Origin: Algoriphagus sp. Y33
GTDB lineage: Bacteria > Bacteroidota > Bacteroidia > Cytophagales > Cyclobacteriaceae
Direction of reading: 5' to 3'
Assembly (NCBI RefSeq): GCF_014838715.1
Contig: NZ_CP061947.1
Span: forward strand, 558,001-622,000
DNA: 64,000 bases
Below the pieces are notes generated by a model. The model saw only the letters and a list, made by a program, of their open reading frames with translations, made no database searches and had not been told where the DNA came from. The position numbers and the translations under genes were made by a program. This document shows, in pieces, positions 25,578 to 35,595 of the stretch (position 1 is the stretch's first letter; every line of letters begins with the position of its first letter).

Positions 25578-27926
25578 ATGAACCAAACCGTACACAATAG
25601 ATTAATATCCTTCATCTGGTCCATCGCTGACGATTGCCTGAGAGACGTTTATGTCAGAGGTAAATACCGTGATGTCATTCTGCCAATGGTGGTATTGCGC
25701 AGACTGGATGCCTTGCTGGAGCCCACCAAAGATGCGGTGATGGAGGAACTTGCCTTTCAGCGGGATGAAGCGGGTTTTACGGATTGGGACGAGTCTGGAT
25801 TGAAAGATGCCAGTGGCTATGTGTTCTACAATACCAGTGAATGGACATTGCAACGACTATATGACACAGCCACCAACAGCCAGCAGATCTTGCAAGCCAA
25901 CTTCGAAGATTACCTTAATGGCTTTAGTCCAAACGTCGTAGATATCATCGTGAAGTTTAAGCTGAAAAGTCAAATCCGGCACATGGCCTCAAAAGACATT
26001 TTGTTGGACGTGCTAGAAAAATTCACTTCCCCACATATCAATCTTACCCCTTTTGAAAAGGAAGACCCTGACGGTAGAAAACTACCGCCTCTTTCCAATT
26101 TGGGAATGGGCTATGTGTTTGAAGAACTGATCCGGAAATTCAACGAAGAGAACAATGAGGAAGCTGGGGAGCACTTTACACCTCGTGAGGTAATCGACCT
26201 CATGACCCACGTAGTTTTTGATCCCATCAAAGACCAATTGCCTCCGGTGATGACCATTTACGATCCGGCCTGCGGCTCTGGAGGGATGCTGACCGAATCC
26301 CAAAACTTTATCAAAGATGAGGAAGGTGCTATTCGTGCTATGGGTGATGTGTACCTGTACGGTAAGGAAATCAATGACGAGACTTACGCCATTTGTAAGT
26401 CTGACATGATGATCAAGGGCAACAACCCTGAAAACATCCGTGTGGGTTCTACGCTTTCCACCGATGAGTTTTCTGGACATACCTTTGATTTTATGCTTTC
26501 CAATCCGCCCTATGGAAAGTCCTGGGCAAGTGAAGTGAAATACATCAAGGATGGAAGCGCTATCATTGATCCCCGTTTTTTAGTAAAACTTAAAGATTAC
26601 TGGGGAAATACGGAAGAATTAGATGCCACGCCACGTAGCTCTGACGGCCAATTGCTCTTTCTGATGGAGATGGTCAACAAAATGAAACCTACGAGCCAAA
26701 GTCCTCTGGGTTCCCGCATTGCTTCGGTGCATAACGGCTCCAGTTTGTTTACCGGAGATGCAGGAGGAGGGGAAAGCAATATCCGTAGGCATATCATTGA
26801 AAACGATTGGTTGGACTGCATCATTCAGTTACCCAACAACCTGTTTTACAATACGGGTATTACCACCTATATCTGGATATTGCACAACAATAAGGCAGAA
26901 CATCGAAAAGGAAAAGTTATCCTTATTGACGCTTCTCAGCGTTTTGCCAAGCTGCGTAAAAATCTGGGCAATAAGAACTGCGAGCTCTCTGCCAATCATA
27001 TCACAGAAATTCAAAAAGTTTATACTGATTTTAAAACCATTGAGCGGCAAGGAGATGATGGAATCGCTGCCAAGGTTTTTGACAACTCCGATTTTGGCTA
27101 TTACAAAGTAACCATCGACCGCCCGGCAAGACTGAAGGCGCAGTTCTCTGCCGAGCGTATTGCCGACTTACGCTTTGACAAAACACTCAAGGAACCCATG
27201 CAGTGGGCCTATGAATCCTATGGTGAACGCGTTTACACAGATTTAAAATCCCTTGAAAAAGAACTCTTGGAATGGTGTGAAAAAAACGACCTAGACTTAA
27301 ACTCCAAAAAACGTAAAGCACTCACGGCTGCTTCTACTTGGAAAAAGCAAAAGGAACTATTGGAAACCGCCAGTGCATTGATGGAAGCCATTGGCACGGA
27401 TGAATACAGTGATTACAATGTCTTTTTGGAGGAAGTCAATCAAGAGTTAAAGGGGAGCAAATCCAAACTTTCAGCCAGTGAAAGGAACCAAATTTTGGCT
27501 GCTGTAACTTGGTACGACGAAGCAGCCGAAAAGGTCATCAAGAAAACGCAAAAGCTAAGTGGCGACAAGCTCGACCAACTTTTGCATCATTTGGATTGCA
27601 CTGTAGAACAACTGCCGGATTACGGCTACTACCCAAGCGGAAAAAAAGACGAATACATCATTTACGAAAGTCAATCCGACCTGCGCGATAGCGAAAGCGT
27701 GCCTTTGGCGGAAAGTATACACGAATACTTCTTACGGGAAGTAAAACCCCATGTGGAGGAAGCTTGGATTGATCTGGACAAAACCAAAATCGGCTACGAA
27801 ATCAGCTTTAACAAGTACTTCTACCAGCACAAACCTTTGCGAAGCATCGAGGAAGTTAGTACAGAAATACTCGCTCTAGAACAGGAAAGTGAAGGCTTGA
27901 TTATGGATATTTTAAATAATGTCTGA
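25578..27926 (+). CDS. hsdM: Type I restriction-modification DNA methyltransferase (M subunit)
   Basis: This is a 782-aa N6-adenine methyltransferase. After an N-terminal HsdM helical domain, the SAM motif I DPACGSGGML starts at residue 229, and the catalytic NPPY is at residues 309-312. EHFTPREVIDLM precedes the fold, as usual. The protein is ~250 residues longer than classical HsdM, with an extra charged C-terminal part (residues ~530-782). It methylates the recognition sequence together with HsdS, and protects or licenses cleavage by HsdR. It is the first gene of the operon, and the DUF1016 gene follows after 28 bases. Confidence 0.96.
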   Translation: MNQTVHNRLISFIWSIADDCLRDVYVRGKYRDVILPMVVLRRLDALLEPTKDAVMEELAFQRDEAGFTDWDESGLKDASGYVFYNTSEWTLQRLYDTATNSQQILQANFEDYLNGFSPNVVDIIVKFKLKSQIRHMASKDILLDVLEKFTSPHINLTPFEKEDPDGRKLPPLSNLGMGYVFEELIRKFNEENNEEAGEHFTPREVIDLMTHVVFDPIKDQLPPVMTIYDPACGSGGMLTESQNFIKDEEGAIRAMGDVYLYGKEINDETYAICKSDMMIKGNNPENIRVGSTLSTDEFSGHTFDFMLSNPPYGKSWASEVKYIKDGSAIIDPRFLVKLKDYWGNTEELDATPRSSDGQLLFLMEMVNKMKPTSQSPLGSRIASVHNGSSLFTGDAGGGESNIRRHIIENDWLDCIIQLPNNLFYNTGITTYIWILHNNKAEHRKGKVILIDASQRFAKLRKNLGNKNCELSANHITEIQKVYTDFKTIERQGDDGIAAKVFDNSDFGYYKVTIDRPARLKAQFSAERIADLRFDKTLKEPMQWAYESYGERVYTDLKSLEKELLEWCEKNDLDLNSKKRKALTAASTWKKQKELLETASALMEAIGTDEYSDYNVFLEEVNQELKGSKSKLSASERNQILAAVTWYDEAAEKVIKKTQKLSGDKLDQLLHHLDCTVEQLPDYGYYPSGKKDEYIIYESQSDLRDSESVPLAESIHEYFLREVKPHVEEAWIDLDKTKIGYEISFNKYFYQHKPLRSIEEVSTEILALEQESEGLIMDILNNV

Positions 27927-27954
27927 ATCAGGATTATTTGATTAACAAGATTAA

Positions 27955-29040
27955 ATGGAAGCAACAATTGAACTCATAAAACAACTTAAGCAGCGTATTC
28001 TTACGAGTCGCTATTTGGTCGCAAAAATGGCCAACGCAGAATCTTTGCGTCTGTATTTCACCATAGGTCATGATTTGGATGCGGAGATAAAAACCAAAGC
28101 TTGGGGTGATAAAGTTTTAGCTATTGTTGCCGCCCGTTTACAGCAAGAATTGCCAGGATTACGTGGTTTTTCTACTTCTAATCTCAAAAAAATGAGACTT
28201 TTCTACAACGCATGGGCGGCTGTGAGCGAAATTAGTTCGTCATTGACGAACCAATTAGGAAATAGTAAGACTGAAATGAGTTCGTTATCAACGAACCAAT
28301 TTGAAGCTAATGACTTTTCTAGGTTTATTTCGATTGGTTTTACACATCATGTAGAAATAATTTTAAAAACCGAAAAGGCAGAAGACCGCTGGTACTACAT
28401 CAATCAATCAGCAGTAAATTTCTGGACGGTAAACCACTTACGTAGCGAGTTAACCAACAGAAGTCACCTAAATGAAATCAACAGAAGCAATAACTTCAAA
28501 AATGTATTGCCTGAGGAAATATCAAATAAAGCCATTCGTGCCTTCAAAGATCAATACCTGTTGGATTATGTGAATGTAGAGGATGGGGATGACGAAATAG
28601 ATGAGCGTGTATTAGAGCGGGAGCTGGTGCTCAACATCAAGAAGTTTCTTATGTCCTTGGGAAACGACTTTTCGTTTATGGGAAATCAGTACCGCATCCT
28701 GGTTGAGGAAGACGAATACTTTATCGACCTGCTTTTCTTTCACCGGGGACTGCAGTCGCTGATTGCATTTGAATTGAAGCGTGGGAAATTTAAACCTGAA
28801 TACATAGGCAAGATGAACTTTTACCTGTCTGCCCTGGATGACTTGGTACGCAAGCCGCATGAAAATCCTTCCATAGGCATCATCTTATGCAAAGAAAAAG
28901 ACCATAAAAAGGTAGAGTACAGTTTTAGGGATTTTAGCAAACCCCTGGGCGTAGCCACTTACAAAACTTCCGATACCTTGCCCCCGCAGCTGAAAGACGC
29001 CCTTCCTGATGCCGAAACCCTTAAAAAACTGATGGAATGA
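27955..29040 (+). CDS. DUF1016/YhcG-type PDDEXK nuclease-like protein
   Basis: This is a 361-aa protein. Its N-terminal DUF1016 domain has GFSTSNLKKMRLFYNAWAA. The C-terminal PDDEXK-like core reads FIDLLFFHRGLQSLIAFELK (D...E-x-K) around residues 257-276, followed by KPEYIGKMNFYLSALD. It is a putative nuclease commonly inserted in type I restriction operons. Its stop overlaps the hsdS start by four bases (ATGA), so it is co-translated. A 130-bp piece of it is duplicated at 23922-24051. Confidence 0.92.
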   Translation: MEATIELIKQLKQRILTSRYLVAKMANAESLRLYFTIGHDLDAEIKTKAWGDKVLAIVAARLQQELPGLRGFSTSNLKKMRLFYNAWAAVSEISSSLTNQLGNSKTEMSSLSTNQFEANDFSRFISIGFTHHVEIILKTEKAEDRWYYINQSAVNFWTVNHLRSELTNRSHLNEINRSNNFKNVLPEEISNKAIRAFKDQYLLDYVNVEDGDDEIDERVLERELVLNIKKFLMSLGNDFSFMGNQYRILVEEDEYFIDLLFFHRGLQSLIAFELKRGKFKPEYIGKMNFYLSALDDLVRKPHENPSIGIILCKEKDHKKVEYSFRDFSKPLGVATYKTSDTLPPQLKDALPDAETLKKLME

Positions 29041-30320
29041 TAGAAACAGCAACAAATACAACCTTTCAAAAATACCCTGCTTACAAAGATTCGGGTGAAT
29101 ACTGGATGGGCGAAATCCCAGAACACTGGGAGATTAAGAAATTGAAACATGTTTTTAAGGAGAAGAAGAAAGTTACCAATCCAAGTCTAAATTGTGGTTC
29201 AATCAGTTTTGGGAAGGTTGTTTATAAGGATGATGAAAAAATTCCAGAATCAACAAAGGCATCCTATCAAGAGGTTTTAGCAGGAGAATATTTGGTAAAC
29301 CCTCTTAACTTAAACTATGACTTGATCAGTTTGAGAATAGGTCTTTCCAATATTAATGTGGTTGTAAGCTCAGGTTATATTGTACTTAAAAATGCTATAG
29401 AGTTTGACAAATCATATTTCAATTACTTATTACATCGCTATGATGTGGCATATATGAAACTCTTAGGGTCTGGGGTAAGACAAACCATTAGCTTTAATCA
29501 TATTGCAAATAGTTTATTGGCTTATCCCCCAAAAGAAGAACAAACCGCCATTGCCAATTTCTTGGACGACAAAACCACCAAAATAGACTTAGCCATTGCC
29601 CAAAAAGAGCAGCTGATGGCCCTGCTCAAAGAACGAAAGCAAATCATCATTCAAAATGCGGTTACTAAAGGGTTAGACCAGAATGTAAAGATGAAGGACT
29701 CTGACGTGGAATGGATTGGGGAGATTCCGGAGCATTGGAAGGTGAAGAGGTTGAAGTATGTTGTTAAAATTCTAAAGAGAATAATCGGATACGAGGGGCC
29801 TCCTGTTTTATCGATTACTCAAAATGGAATTAAGATAAAGGATATAACAAGCGGTGAAGGGCAACTTGCCATGGACTATTCAAAATATCAAATAATTAAT
29901 AAAGGTGAATTTGCAATGAATCATATGGACTTAATTACTGGATATGTTGATATATCTAAATATGATGGTGTAATAAGTCCAGACTATAGAGTATTTGTTC
30001 CGTTCATAGATGAAATTCAAGATGAATATTTATTGGGGTTATTTCAGGTAGGTTATAAAAGTAAAATATTCTATCGTTACGGGCAGGGTGTTTCTCAGCT
30101 TGGAAGATGGCGTTTACCCGCGGATAATTTTAATGAATTTTCCATACCCATTCCTCCAAAAAAGGAACAATCTGAAATTATGGACTACATCGAAACCCAA
30201 TCCACCAAAATCGATCAAGCCATTTCCTTGCAACAAACCCAAATCCAAAAACTCAAAGAATATAAGGCTACTTTGATTGACAGTGCGGTGACGGGGAAAA
30301 TAAAGGTGTCTGAACTGTGA
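29037..30320 (+). CDS. hsdS: Type I restriction specificity subunit (S)
   Basis: This is a 427-aa protein with two target-recognition domains. Each half opens with the same kind of entry motif (YWMGEIPEHWEIKKLKHV near residue 20 and VEWIGEIPEHWKVKRLKYV near residue 224). Each ends in a helical spacer (PPKEEQTAIANFLDDKTTKI and PPKKEQSEIMDYIETQSTKI). The two domains differ, so the target is a bipartite asymmetric sequence. It overlaps the DUF1016 gene by four bases. Confidence 0.95.
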   Translation: MIETATNTTFQKYPAYKDSGEYWMGEIPEHWEIKKLKHVFKEKKKVTNPSLNCGSISFGKVVYKDDEKIPESTKASYQEVLAGEYLVNPLNLNYDLISLRIGLSNINVVVSSGYIVLKNAIEFDKSYFNYLLHRYDVAYMKLLGSGVRQTISFNHIANSLLAYPPKEEQTAIANFLDDKTTKIDLAIAQKEQLMALLKERKQIIIQNAVTKGLDQNVKMKDSDVEWIGEIPEHWKVKRLKYVVKILKRIIGYEGPPVLSITQNGIKIKDITSGEGQLAMDYSKYQIINKGEFAMNHMDLITGYVDISKYDGVISPDYRVFVPFIDEIQDEYLLGLFQVGYKSKIFYRYGQGVSQLGRWRLPADNFNEFSIPIPPKKEQSEIMDYIETQSTKIDQAISLQQTQIQKLKEYKATLIDSAVTGKIKVSEL

Positions 30321-30343
30321 TTTTTGTGATTGAATGATTTGAT

Positions 30344-30808
30344 ATGATTAAAGAACAGTATAAATACTCTGATTTAACTTCTAAAATAATAGGATGTGCT
30401 ATGCAGGTACATTCGGCTTTGGGCAATGGATTTCAGGAGGTTATTTATCAACGTGCTCTGGCGATTGAAATGGTGGATGAAGGCATAAGTTTTAACAGGG
30501 AATATGAAATGCCTGTATTCTATAAAAATCATCAGATAGGCACACGACGAGTTGATTTTTTGGTGGAAGGAGTTATTAGTGTAGAATTAAAAGCCCTTAT
30601 TCAATTGGAGGATGTACATTTAGCTCAAGCCATTAATTATTTGGAAGCTTATGATTTAGAAATTGGGCTACTAATCAATTTCGGTGCTAAATCCTTGCAG
30701 TTTAAAAGAGTTCAGAACAAAAAATTAAATCAGCAAAATCAAGGTAATCCCAAAGTCAAGCAAAATCAAAAATCGGATAATAATCAAGGTAATCCTCAAA
30801 TCAAATAA
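30344..30808 (+). CDS. GxxExxY-family protein
   Basis: This is a 154-aa protein. The family motif GNGFQEVIYQ (GxxExxY) is near residue 27, and a PDDEXK_3-like core RVDFLVEGVISVELKAL follows near residue 69. The last ~25 residues are a low-complexity Asn/Gln/Lys tail (QQNQGNPKVKQNQ). The family is often found near selfish or defence genes, and its function is unresolved. It sits between hsdS and the DUF4062 gene with short spacings on both sides. Confidence 0.88.
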   Translation: MIKEQYKYSDLTSKIIGCAMQVHSALGNGFQEVIYQRALAIEMVDEGISFNREYEMPVFYKNHQIGTRRVDFLVEGVISVELKALIQLEDVHLAQAINYLEAYDLEIGLLINFGAKSLQFKRVQNKKLNQQNQGNPKVKQNQKSDNNQGNPQIK

Positions 30809-30823
30809 ATCATAGTTCGGACG

Positions 30824-32350
30824 ATGAAAGAAACCATCTTTATATCGAGTGTTCAAAAGGAGTTTGCGGAAATCCGGCAAGCTTTAGCCGCCTATGTGAG
30901 GGAAGACGATTTGTTGAGGCTGTTTTTTGATGCCTTTTTGTTTGAGGAAGTAGCCGCTACAGGAGATAATCCAGGAAAAGTATATCTCAAAGAAGTCAAC
31001 AACTCTGCTATCTATTTGGGTATTTTGGGTGCAGATTATGGTTTTGAAGGCAGTGAGGGTATTTCTCCTACCGAACGGGAGTTTGATGCAGCCCAAGAAT
31101 ATCACAAGCCATGCTGGGTATTTATCCAAGGAAAGCAGGCTTTGAAGCGCCATCCCAAGCAACTGACATTCATTGAAAAAGTTGGCGAAAAGGTCTCCAG
31201 AAAGCGTTTTGAGACGTTGGATGATCTCAAAAGGGAAATCTACCGTTCTGCCATTCTGTACCTCAAGCAAACTGGTAAAATAGATGCAGATGATTTTGAC
31301 AGCGGCACCCTGAGCAAATCCAGTATGGATGACATTTCGGAAGAGGCTTTGGGGACTTTTGTTCGTGAAGCTAGGGCCAAGCGTAATTTCCCGCTTAGAG
31401 AAACGGATCCAAAAGAAAAAATCCTTACCCACTTACGCTTAGTAAGACAAGGGCAGCTGACCAACAGCGCCATCTTGACTTTCGGGAAAAATCCCCAGTT
31501 TTACTTTCCTGCTGCTACTGTCAAGTGTGCCCATTTTCACGGGTTTAAGGTCAGTAAACCTATTCCGGACTACAAGGAATTCGGAGGAACGGTTTTCCAG
31601 ATGGCGGATGATGCCATCGACTTTGTACTTTCCAAAATTAGCCTTTCCACAGGAGACAGAAGCAAAGCAAATTTGGTAGATACCACCTATGAAATTCCTC
31701 GTGCAGTAATAGCAGAGGGAATTATCAATGCCATTGCACACCGGGATTATTACAGCAAAGGCAGTATCCAGGTTTCTGTTTTTCAAGACCGGATAGAGAT
31801 TTCCAATCCGGGCTCCTTACCCAGAGAACTGGATATTTCCCAGTTAAAAGAACCGCATAGTTCCTATCCTTTTAATCCTACCTTGGCCAATTGCATGTTT
31901 TTGACAGGTGCCATCGAGCGCTTTGGTACAGGGATTCCGGAAATGTATGCGCTTTCCGCTGAGAGAGGACTTAGAGCTCCGGATTTTGAGGATAATAAAT
32001 CATTTTTGGTCACGGTTTGGCGTCCTTCTGCAAGTACCGCTCATGACACCGGGCAAGTTACCGGGCAAGTCACCGGGCAAGTTACCGGGCAAGTTCAATT
32101 CTTTAATAATTTAACAGAGCCTGAGCGCGTGATCCTAATTTTACAGGGTGAGATGATGCGTGAAGAATTGATGAATAGGCTTGATTTAAAGCATCGTGAC
32201 AATTTTATGGAGAAATACCTAAACCCTGCTATTGCACAAAAATGGGTAGAAAGAACCATTCCTGATAAACCAACAAGTTCTAAACAGAAATACAGATTGA
32301 GCAATGAAGGCATAGCATACCAAAAGAAATTACAAAATGACCCCAAGTAA
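30824..32350 (+). CDS. DUF4062 plus GHKL-type ATP-binding protein
   Basis: This is a 508-aa protein. It opens with a DUF4062 TIR-like domain (ETIFISSVQKEFAEIRQAL; residues ~1-90, GILGADYGFEG). A RecG-like/HATPase_c_4 segment follows (IINAIAHRDYYSKGSIQVSV; FGTGIPEMYALSAERGL). Four exact TGQV tetrapeptide repeats follow near residue 408, and a winged-helix end closes the protein. It is probably a sensor-regulator or effector guest in the restriction operon. The stop overlaps the hsdR start by 14 bases. Confidence 0.88.
   Translation: MKETIFISSVQKEFAEIRQALAAYVREDDLLRLFFDAFLFEEVAATGDNPGKVYLKEVNNSAIYLGILGADYGFEGSEGISPTEREFDAAQEYHKPCWVFIQGKQALKRHPKQLTFIEKVGEKVSRKRFETLDDLKREIYRSAILYLKQTGKIDADDFDSGTLSKSSMDDISEEALGTFVREARAKRNFPLRETDPKEKILTHLRLVRQGQLTNSAILTFGKNPQFYFPAATVKCAHFHGFKVSKPIPDYKEFGGTVFQMADDAIDFVLSKISLSTGDRSKANLVDTTYEIPRAVIAEGIINAIAHRDYYSKGSIQVSVFQDRIEISNPGSLPRELDISQLKEPHSSYPFNPTLANCMFLTGAIERFGTGIPEMYALSAERGLRAPDFEDNKSFLVTVWRPSASTAHDTGQVTGQVTGQVTGQVQFFNNLTEPERVILILQGEMMREELMNRLDLKHRDNFMEKYLNPAIAQKWVERTIPDKPTSSKQKYRLSNEGIAYQKKLQNDPK
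32048..32095 (+). repeat. Coding 12-bp tandem repeat, four units
   Basis: ACCGGGCAAGTT is repeated four times (unit 2 ends in C), encoding TGQV four times in the DUF4062 protein. The unit is a multiple of three, so copy-number change would alter linker length without breaking the frame. Confidence 0.95.
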
Positions 32351-35300
32351 AACCAACGAAGCCGCCCTAGAATCCGCCATAGAAAAAGCCTTAACAGGAA
32401 CCTCCCTGGAGGAAATTCGTGAGATGGGCAATACAGTGCAGGAAGCTAGAGCGCTGTATGGTTCTGCTCAAGACTTTTACATCGGTGATACCAAAGAGTT
32501 TAATGCAAAATACGCCTTAGACGAAACCCGCTTTTGGCACTTTTTAGAGGTAACCCAAAACGATGAACTCGAAAAACTCCAACGCTCAACCGACTGGAAA
32601 CTGAAAATTCTGGAACGCTACGACCGTATGGTAAAGAAATACGGTATTCTGCGATTGCTGCGCAAAGGGCTGGAAGTGGAAGATGCACATTTTACCCTAT
32701 TGTATCAGCTGCCAATGGCAAGTAGCAGCCAAGCGGTAAAAGACAATTTTGCCAAAAATGAATTCAGTGTAAGCCGCCAAATCCATTATAACCTGGATAA
32801 CCCCCGTGAGGAAATCGACATGGTGGTGTTTGTCAATGGGATAGCCATCGCTACGCTGGAACTCAAAAACGCTTGGACAGGACAGACTGCCAAAGTTCAC
32901 GGCATCAAACAGTACAAGTACGACAGAGACATTCGGCAGCCTTTGCTACAGTTTGGTCGCTGTATCGTGCATTTTGCGGTGGATACCGATGAAGTGTATA
33001 TGTGTACCAAACTCAGCGGTGGTAATTCCTTTTTCTTGCCATTTAACAAAGGCCATAACGATGGAAAAGGAAATCCTCCCAATCCATTTGGACATAAATC
33101 CAGCTATCTCTGGGAAGAAGTGTTTACCAGGAAAAGCCTGACCAATATCATCCAGCATTTTGTCCGTTTTGATGGAAAAGCCACAGATGCCTTGAGCAAG
33201 CGAACCCTGTTTTTCCCGCGTTACCATCAGATGGATGTGGTGCGAAGGATACTCAGGCATGCAGCCCAAAATGGCACTAATCAAACCTATTTGATTCAGC
33301 ATTCTGCCGGTTCGGGCAAGTCCAATTCCATTACCTGGGCAGCGTATCAGTTGATTGAAACCTATCCCGAAAGAGGTGATTTGCCCGGTTCCAAAGGCAC
33401 CCAAACCCCTTTGTTTGATTCCATCATCGTGGTAACCGATAGAAGGTTATTGGACAAACAGCTTCGGGAGAATATCAAGGAATTTTCAGAAGTCAAAAAC
33501 ATCGTTGCTCCAGCTTATTCATCCAGGGATTTGAAAGACAGTCTGGAGCAAGGCAAAAAGATCATAATCACCACCATTCAGAAATTCCCTTTTATAGTGG
33601 ATGGTATTGCAGACCTGAGCGACAAGCGTTTTGCGGTGATTATAGATGAGGCACATAGTTCGCAAAGCGGAACGGCTGCAGGTACGATGAACCAGGCCAT
33701 GGGCGTGGGTGTAACCCAAGACTCCGCTCAGGAAAGTGAGGAGGAAGATGCGCAGGACAAAATCCTGAAAGCCATGCAAGCCCGTAAAATGAAGGGCAAT
33801 GCATCATACCTTGCCTTTACGGCAACACCCAAAAATGCCACCCTCGAACGCTTTGGTAGCAAACAGGAGGACGGTACGTTTGAACCCTTCCATCTGTATT
33901 CCATGAAGCAGGCCATAGAGGAAGGCTTTATTTTGGATGTACTGGCAAACTATACCACCTATAAAAGCTACTATGAAATAAAAAAATCCATCGAAGATAA
34001 TCCCAAATTCGAAACTACCAAGGCTCAGAAAAAGCTGCGCGCCTATGTAGAGCGGGATAAGCGGACCATCGCCACCAAGGCAGAGATTATGATGGAACAC
34101 TTTATCAGCAAAGTATATAATACCAAAAAGCTAAAAGGGAAAGCCAAAGGCATGGTGGTTACCCAAAATATTGAATCAGCCATCCGGTATTTTATGGCCA
34201 TCAACCGCATTTTGGCGGACAAAGGAAACCCGTTCAAAATAGCAGTCGCATTTTCCGGGAAGAAAACGGTTGACGGGGTGGAATACACAGAAGGAGAATT
34301 GAATGGATTTGCAGAAAAAGATACCCGGGATCATTTCGATTCAGACGAATACCGCCTATTGGTCGTGGCCAATAAATACCTGACAGGTTTTGACCAGACC
34401 AAGCTATGCACCATGTATGTGGATAAGAAACTGCAGGGTGTGTTGGCAGTGCAGGCATTGAGCAGGTTAAACCGTGCTGCGGATAAACTGGGTAAGAAAA
34501 CAGAAGACCTATTTATCCTGGACTTCTTTAATCAGGTGGATGAGATCAAAACTTCCTTTGATCCTTTCTATACTTCTACCTCACTGAGTGGCGCAACGGA
34601 CATCAATGTGCTGCACGAATTGAAGGGTAACTTGGATGTAGCTGCAGTGTATGAGTGGTCAGAGGTGGAGACCTTCGTGGAACAATACTTTGCAGGAGTG
34701 GATGCACAGCAGCTCAGTCCGCTGATAGATGTTGCTGCTGACCGCTTTAATCAGGAGCTGCAACTGGAAGATGAAGAAAAAGCGGACTTCAAAATCAAGG
34801 CCAAGCAGTTTGTAAAGATCTATGGTCAGATGGCTTCGATTATGGAGTATGAGGTGTTGGATTGGGAAAAGCTCTTCTGGTTTTTAAAGTTCCTCGTTCC
34901 AAAATTGAATGTCAAGACCAAAGAAGATGAATTGATAGATGAATTGTTGGAATCTGTGGATTTGTCCACCTATGGATTGGAGCGTACCAAACTTAATTAC
35001 AGCATTGAGCTGGACGACTCCTCAACAGAATTGGATCCCCAAAACCCAAATCCAAGAGGTACCCATGGAGGGGAGGAAGAAAAGGATCAATTGGATGAGA
35101 TTATCCGAACCTTTAATGAAAGATGGTTTCATGGCTGGGATGCGACGCCGGAAGACCAACGGGTGAAGTTTATCCAAGTGTCCAGAAAGCTGATCGAGCA
35201 TCCGGATATAGAAGAGAAATATTTCAATAATCCGGACAGCCATACCAGAGAACTGGCACTTCATCATATGCTCAAGGAAGTATTAAATAAGCAACGGAGG

Positions 35301-35408
35301 CAAGAGTTGGAGCTATATAAGCTCACGGCCAAAGACGAATCCTTTTACCAAGCATTTTTTGACACCATGAAGCGAATGATTGATAATCCTGGGTTGACAA
35401 AGACCTAA
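32337..35408 (+). CDS. hsdR: Type I restriction endonuclease subunit R
   Basis: This is a 1023-aa protein, full length for HsdR. Its N-terminal PD-(D/E)xK nuclease has D161 (EEIDMVVFVNG) and E175-L-K177 (ATLELKNAW). The translocase has Walker A SAGSGKS at residues 323-329 and motif II DEAH at 437-440, followed by LAFTATPK. The C-terminal helical domain would contact M2S. It is the last gene of the RM operon (M, DUF1016, S, GxxExxY, DUF4062, R). All key residues are present, so the system looks active. Confidence 0.96.
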   Translation: MTPSKTNEAALESAIEKALTGTSLEEIREMGNTVQEARALYGSAQDFYIGDTKEFNAKYALDETRFWHFLEVTQNDELEKLQRSTDWKLKILERYDRMVKKYGILRLLRKGLEVEDAHFTLLYQLPMASSSQAVKDNFAKNEFSVSRQIHYNLDNPREEIDMVVFVNGIAIATLELKNAWTGQTAKVHGIKQYKYDRDIRQPLLQFGRCIVHFAVDTDEVYMCTKLSGGNSFFLPFNKGHNDGKGNPPNPFGHKSSYLWEEVFTRKSLTNIIQHFVRFDGKATDALSKRTLFFPRYHQMDVVRRILRHAAQNGTNQTYLIQHSAGSGKSNSITWAAYQLIETYPERGDLPGSKGTQTPLFDSIIVVTDRRLLDKQLRENIKEFSEVKNIVAPAYSSRDLKDSLEQGKKIIITTIQKFPFIVDGIADLSDKRFAVIIDEAHSSQSGTAAGTMNQAMGVGVTQDSAQESEEEDAQDKILKAMQARKMKGNASYLAFTATPKNATLERFGSKQEDGTFEPFHLYSMKQAIEEGFILDVLANYTTYKSYYEIKKSIEDNPKFETTKAQKKLRAYVERDKRTIATKAEIMMEHFISKVYNTKKLKGKAKGMVVTQNIESAIRYFMAINRILADKGNPFKIAVAFSGKKTVDGVEYTEGELNGFAEKDTRDHFDSDEYRLLVVANKYLTGFDQTKLCTMYVDKKLQGVLAVQALSRLNRAADKLGKKTEDLFILDFFNQVDEIKTSFDPFYTSTSLSGATDINVLHELKGNLDVAAVYEWSEVETFVEQYFAGVDAQQLSPLIDVAADRFNQELQLEDEEKADFKIKAKQFVKIYGQMASIMEYEVLDWEKLFWFLKFLVPKLNVKTKEDELIDELLESVDLSTYGLERTKLNYSIELDDSSTELDPQNPNPRGTHGGEEEKDQLDEIIRTFNERWFHGWDATPEDQRVKFIQVSRKLIEHPDIEEKYFNNPDSHTRELALHHMLKEVLNKQRRQELELYKLTAKDESFYQAFFDTMKRMIDNPGLTKT

Positions 35409-35595
35409 GTTGGCTTGCTACTACTTTTAGGCTTGAAAATAAGTTTTGTCCTTGGATGGCTTATTGACTAGTTGATGGAATTCGTTTCATAATTTTAAAT
35501 ATCCCGACATTTTGTGTCCAAAGTCTTATCAATTAAGAGGCTTTGTGTTTTTTTAGATTAGATTTAGTTAATGTTTAATCAAAACCACACAAATC

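Noticed and set aside
26082..26480. 132-codon minus-strand frame within hsdM
   Set aside because: Antisense shadow of the conserved methylase motifs.
30884..31432. 182-codon minus-strand frame opposite the DUF4062 gene
   Set aside because: The plus-strand frame carries recognisable domains; the antisense text does not.
32048..32095. Possible CRISPR-like short repeat
   Set aside because: Contiguous 12-bp coding repeats without spacers; no CRISPR array or cas gene was seen anywhere.
32946..33404. 152-codon minus-strand frame within hsdR
   Set aside because: Antisense shadow of the conserved translocase region.
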